Of a stretch of 64,000 nucleotides of DNA, positions 60,801 to 64,000 are shown in pieces. The position numbers were made by a program, and so were the translations under genes. Within the stretch, counting starts at the first letter, position 1; every line of letters starts with the position of its first letter. The notes under the pieces are model-generated. The model saw only the letters and a list, made by a program, of their open reading frames with translations, searched no databases and was not told the DNA's origin. The stretch lies in contig UZAN01039713.1 in assembly GCA_900618425.1 (NCBI GenBank), positions 55,075 to 119,074 of the forward strand, read 5' to 3'. The DNA is from Echinostoma caproni (lineage: Eukaryota; Platyhelminthes; Trematoda; Plagiorchiida; Echinostomatidae).

Positions 60801-63800
60801 ATATAAAAATGGAACCGCGACAGAGCGTGTGATTTCGGATGACGGAACTCGCCAAAATTAATCAAGTTTCCGAAAGGCCTGTATGCCTAGCAATAAAATG
60901 CATAATGGTTTATCCATAAACGAAAGAGTCCAACCAGAGGTAACACGAAAGAACTTTCCTGATTCAATACAAAGATTTATGCTTGCGGCTAAATTTAAGA
61001 TGACAGATTTATTTACCGATATGTAATGGCGATGTGTGTAATATACTTCGGCTCGTGTGTGCAGCAGGTTGTTCCCAGTGAATAGATATATACACCAGAC
61101 AACCGAATGTGCGGGTTAGAATGGTCGACAGGAGGTTCTAGGGGGACAAAGTTGACTGACAATTTGCAAGAGATGGAAATACAAACGTTATGAACAAAAA
61201 GTACCAGTGAGACATGACTCACAAGCGAATGAAATTGAAAGTTGCGAAGATCTTTATACTATCTTGCCCCACAAAAGTATACAGTGCTTAGTTTTTTGGA
61301 ACCCGATGTTGCTTTGAGAGTGCATCCTTGCAAGGTCATCACACTAGTTACTGGGATCAATCATACTTCAAAGGGGCTGTTGGCCGATATGGGCGTATGC
61401 AAATCTGAGAGCTTTTAGAGTGAACGATACGCGTGTAATTCAACAATTAAACAGATACTTAATGACGAACGTTGCGGATGATAACCGCTGTCATGAGTTG
61501 ATGTGCTCAAAGCAGACTATATGATAAAATATACAATGCTAACTTTGATTAGGCAGCACTGGATCTCACGCAAGCCCGTTAAGAGCCATTCATACTTCAA
61601 GAAATCGTTTGGAAAAATGCATGAATTCATTGATTATGTATCTTACACCAAGGTCGTCCTTAGAAGAAAATGCATAAAACATGAAACAGGATAATGCAAT
61701 TTGCAATGTATTTAGAAATGTATTACTGTTCGGTTTCTGAAAAGCATCTGTTAATTTGCTGTCAATCACGCCTTAACAACGGCGTTCAAAAACCTTCTAT
61801 GTACGGACTCTGCGGATAGGTACCTCATAAGCCATAATCCTTATGTGAATAATAAAATACTAGTTACATGATAAGTAATGATCTGAATGACAAGCTGTTC
61901 CAGACATACACTGGGTTCGACCGTGGTTCTGATTTTTCACCTTTTACATGCTCAACAACAAATAGGATAACTAGTCAGTTTGAACGGCAGACGTTTGCTG
62001 TTGAGAACGTTTTATTAATCTTCACTAGATGTCCTTGCATGCCTTGAATAATGCACTATTGATTCATATGATACGTGCCCCTCCAAAAGCAAGCTAGACT
62101 GTTTTGCTTCGCATTTTTAGTGTGAGTTAGTTATGGTTAAAACGGCTGAATTAACATCGAACAGCCGGTAGAGAAACCCGGTCAATGAAACCGAAAAATT
62201 CTGTCTACGCCTTACGCAAATAGTACGGGTTGCTCAATTCCAGAACTCTGAAACTCATTCACAAGCACGTTCTGCTCGGTATTTTGTTTGTCTTGTGCGG
62301 ATATGCATGGTACCACATGCATAATCAAACAATGCATTTTGTGCGCGCAGGCACAGATGAGTCCCGAATTACTGTGAATCTGCCTACGACCGGCTGTATA
62401 GGACAGACTACAGAAAACTAGTGGATGATCTATCCATCACTAGAACCAGTTAATGTAGACGCAATGCAAATCAGATGTGCATCAGACAACAACATAAGAA
62501 TATAACTAGCGTTGGAAGTTGCTTACATTGCAATGCATATCTTATGAAAACAAACCGTAACATTTGGTTGATGTGCACAAATGACCAACATATTTAGAAA
62601 ACCCATGATGACTCCAGTAATATTTGTGGACGAAGGAGTGCATACATGTTCCAGCATTTTGTTTCGCCGTGTGCTTTCGGACAGTGTCAACGATTAGTTA
62701 CTGATTCTCAGATACTGGTGGGCAAAGTATCTGTATAGTCCAATAAATGCTACTTAATTTCTATGAAGGTAGTATCATCAAATGGCAATTTTCAGAAAGA
62801 AAACGTATCAGTAGAAAAGCCGGTAAATCGCGTGAGCTGTCTGAAATTGGTTGTGTGACGGCTGCAATACTAGGGAAAACTTTATTCATTCTGGCATACT
62901 TTTATCATTGCTATGAAATGCTATTTCATGGTCACAAATAGGCGTACTTTTAGCACAGCCCCCTGAACTAAGAATGAACCTAGAGGAAGGATACCTTTGC
63001 GCTGACAACTGACGTGACACCCATCACTGCTCAAACTTAGTTTGGCAGTTTGAAGGAAGCAAACGACATCACACTATTTGGATAATCAAATCAGTGGGCA
63101 GAGGAAAAACACGTGTGCAGAGCAGGTGAACAACGGCCGGTAGATTGAAATTGAATTTGGTGATTGCCTCAATGTGAATCAGATCTTTCGTTTGTTGTCC
63201 GCTCCTCAAGAGGAGAGTACGTTTTATCACAATCATTGTAAATCGGCCGTCTACGAGAAATTGGGTGGGGTTACTGTAAGCTCATTCTGTCAGTAAAATT
63301 TCTCCCATTTGACAAGACAATCGTTGTGATAGCAACAGCAAATTTGACAGTTTTTCATTCTGAATTTTATCTCGCCATTTATAAAGCTTTTACATCGGAT
63401 AATGTCAGTCAACTGAATCAAGTGGTGTACAAAATCCAAACCGACCTTTTTGGGTTTGACATATTTCTTTTGGGAGACCAAATCCTAAGGGTCTAACAAA
63501 GTAAAGGAAACGATTTATTATAGTTTCTCGTGTACCTTTGTTATAACTTTCAAATCATGGAAGTTTGATCTGATCATTTATCTCTACGTTGCTCGCTTCG
63601 TGTTGTAAGTTCAATTTTTAGTTACTACTACTTTTTCTGCCATCTTTTTTCAATGGCATTTGAGGACCAACAAATTGCATAGCTAACCTTTTCGTGTTTA
63701 ATGTAGTCGATTCATCTCAAGAATCACTCTTTGGATCGGCTGATCATGTCACCAGTGGTATCTCGTGCCTCACTTACGGCAGCCGTAGTCACAAAGCTCT

Positions 63801-64000
63801 CGTATGGTTCATAGGCGTGATGTGACGCAAAACCAGTTTCCTCTGTCCATAGCTGGTAGTTTTAGTTCGGTTTTTGCCATGATCGATGTGATTCCCTGAA
63901 TGCCCACGTGAATGGCGTTTTCATCTCTTTTCGTAAAGCAACTCCCCGTCAAGTAGACCAGCTAACAAGGCCAAATACCAGGAGCTGATCAAATTTTTCA
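60801..64000. other. No recognisable gene
   Basis: AT-rich to the window end. A 63-codon frame at 62,230-62,421 contains a hydrophobic segment (HVLLGILFVLCGYAWYHM) but starts at TTG and has no other support. Confidence 0.45.

Noticed and set aside
62230..62421. Frame with a hydrophobic segment that could be a membrane anchor
   Set aside because: Begins at TTG, not ATG; one hydrophobic stretch in AT-rich DNA is expected by chance.
1..64000. CRISPR arrays, prokaryotic operons, rRNA genes
   Set aside because: No regularly spaced repeats, no operon-like dense coding, and no rRNA-like sequence; the window is eukaryotic in character.

Overview
The window reads as intergenic or intronic DNA of a eukaryote, most likely a parasitic flatworm (trematode or cestode). 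Reasons: it is AT-rich, no long open reading frame encodes a recognisable cellular protein, many degenerate non-LTR retrotransposons are present, there are scaffold N-gaps, and two copies of a small tRNA-like repeat carry a hammerhead-ribozyme fold of the kind known from schistosome SINE-like elements. The phylum is an inference; no host gene confirms it.

Layout. 1-7 kb: nothing recognisable. 7.36-9.27 kb: CR1-like element E1 (minus). 11.1-11.26 kb: SINE with A box, B box and a decayed hammerhead (plus). 11.3-24.3 kb: mostly featureless, with tRNA-like fragments near 13.9 and 23.7 kb. 24.3-27.5 kb: element E2 (minus), with ORF1, endonuclease and reverse-transcriptase remnants. 29.6-31.9 kb: element E3 (plus), a different jockey/CR1-type lineage that is C-rich and internally deleted. 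36.6 kb: isolated 3' end of the E7 family. 40,994-41,670: assembly gap. 41.9-42.56 kb: possible solo LTR with a primer-binding-like site. 42.6-44.9 kb: CR1 element E4 (minus). 46.2-47.47 kb: CR1 element E5 (plus) with a TGACT tail. 47.51-47.73 kb: possible first exon of a secreted protein. 49.1 kb: CUGAUGA...GAAAC motif resembling a retroelement terminus. 50.6-52.8 kb: CR1 element E6 (minus). 53.2-57.45 kb: element E7 (minus), the most complete copy. 60.2 and 60.7 kb: a second GAAACGTT terminus and the better-preserved hammerhead SINE (minus).

How the parts work together. E2 and E7 share an architecture: a PHD-like zinc finger, a coiled coil and a KPRLLRV-containing domain in ORF1, then an APE-type endonuclease and a reverse transcriptase with a C-terminal domain in ORF2. 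All copies are broken by stops, frameshifts and deletions, so none looks autonomous. SINEs normally borrow LINE machinery, so the ribozyme SINEs could have been moved by one of these families, but no shared 3' tail was found to prove it. The strongest signal is the pair of SINEs in which an RNA polymerase III-type promoter lies directly upstream of a hammerhead self-cleaving motif.
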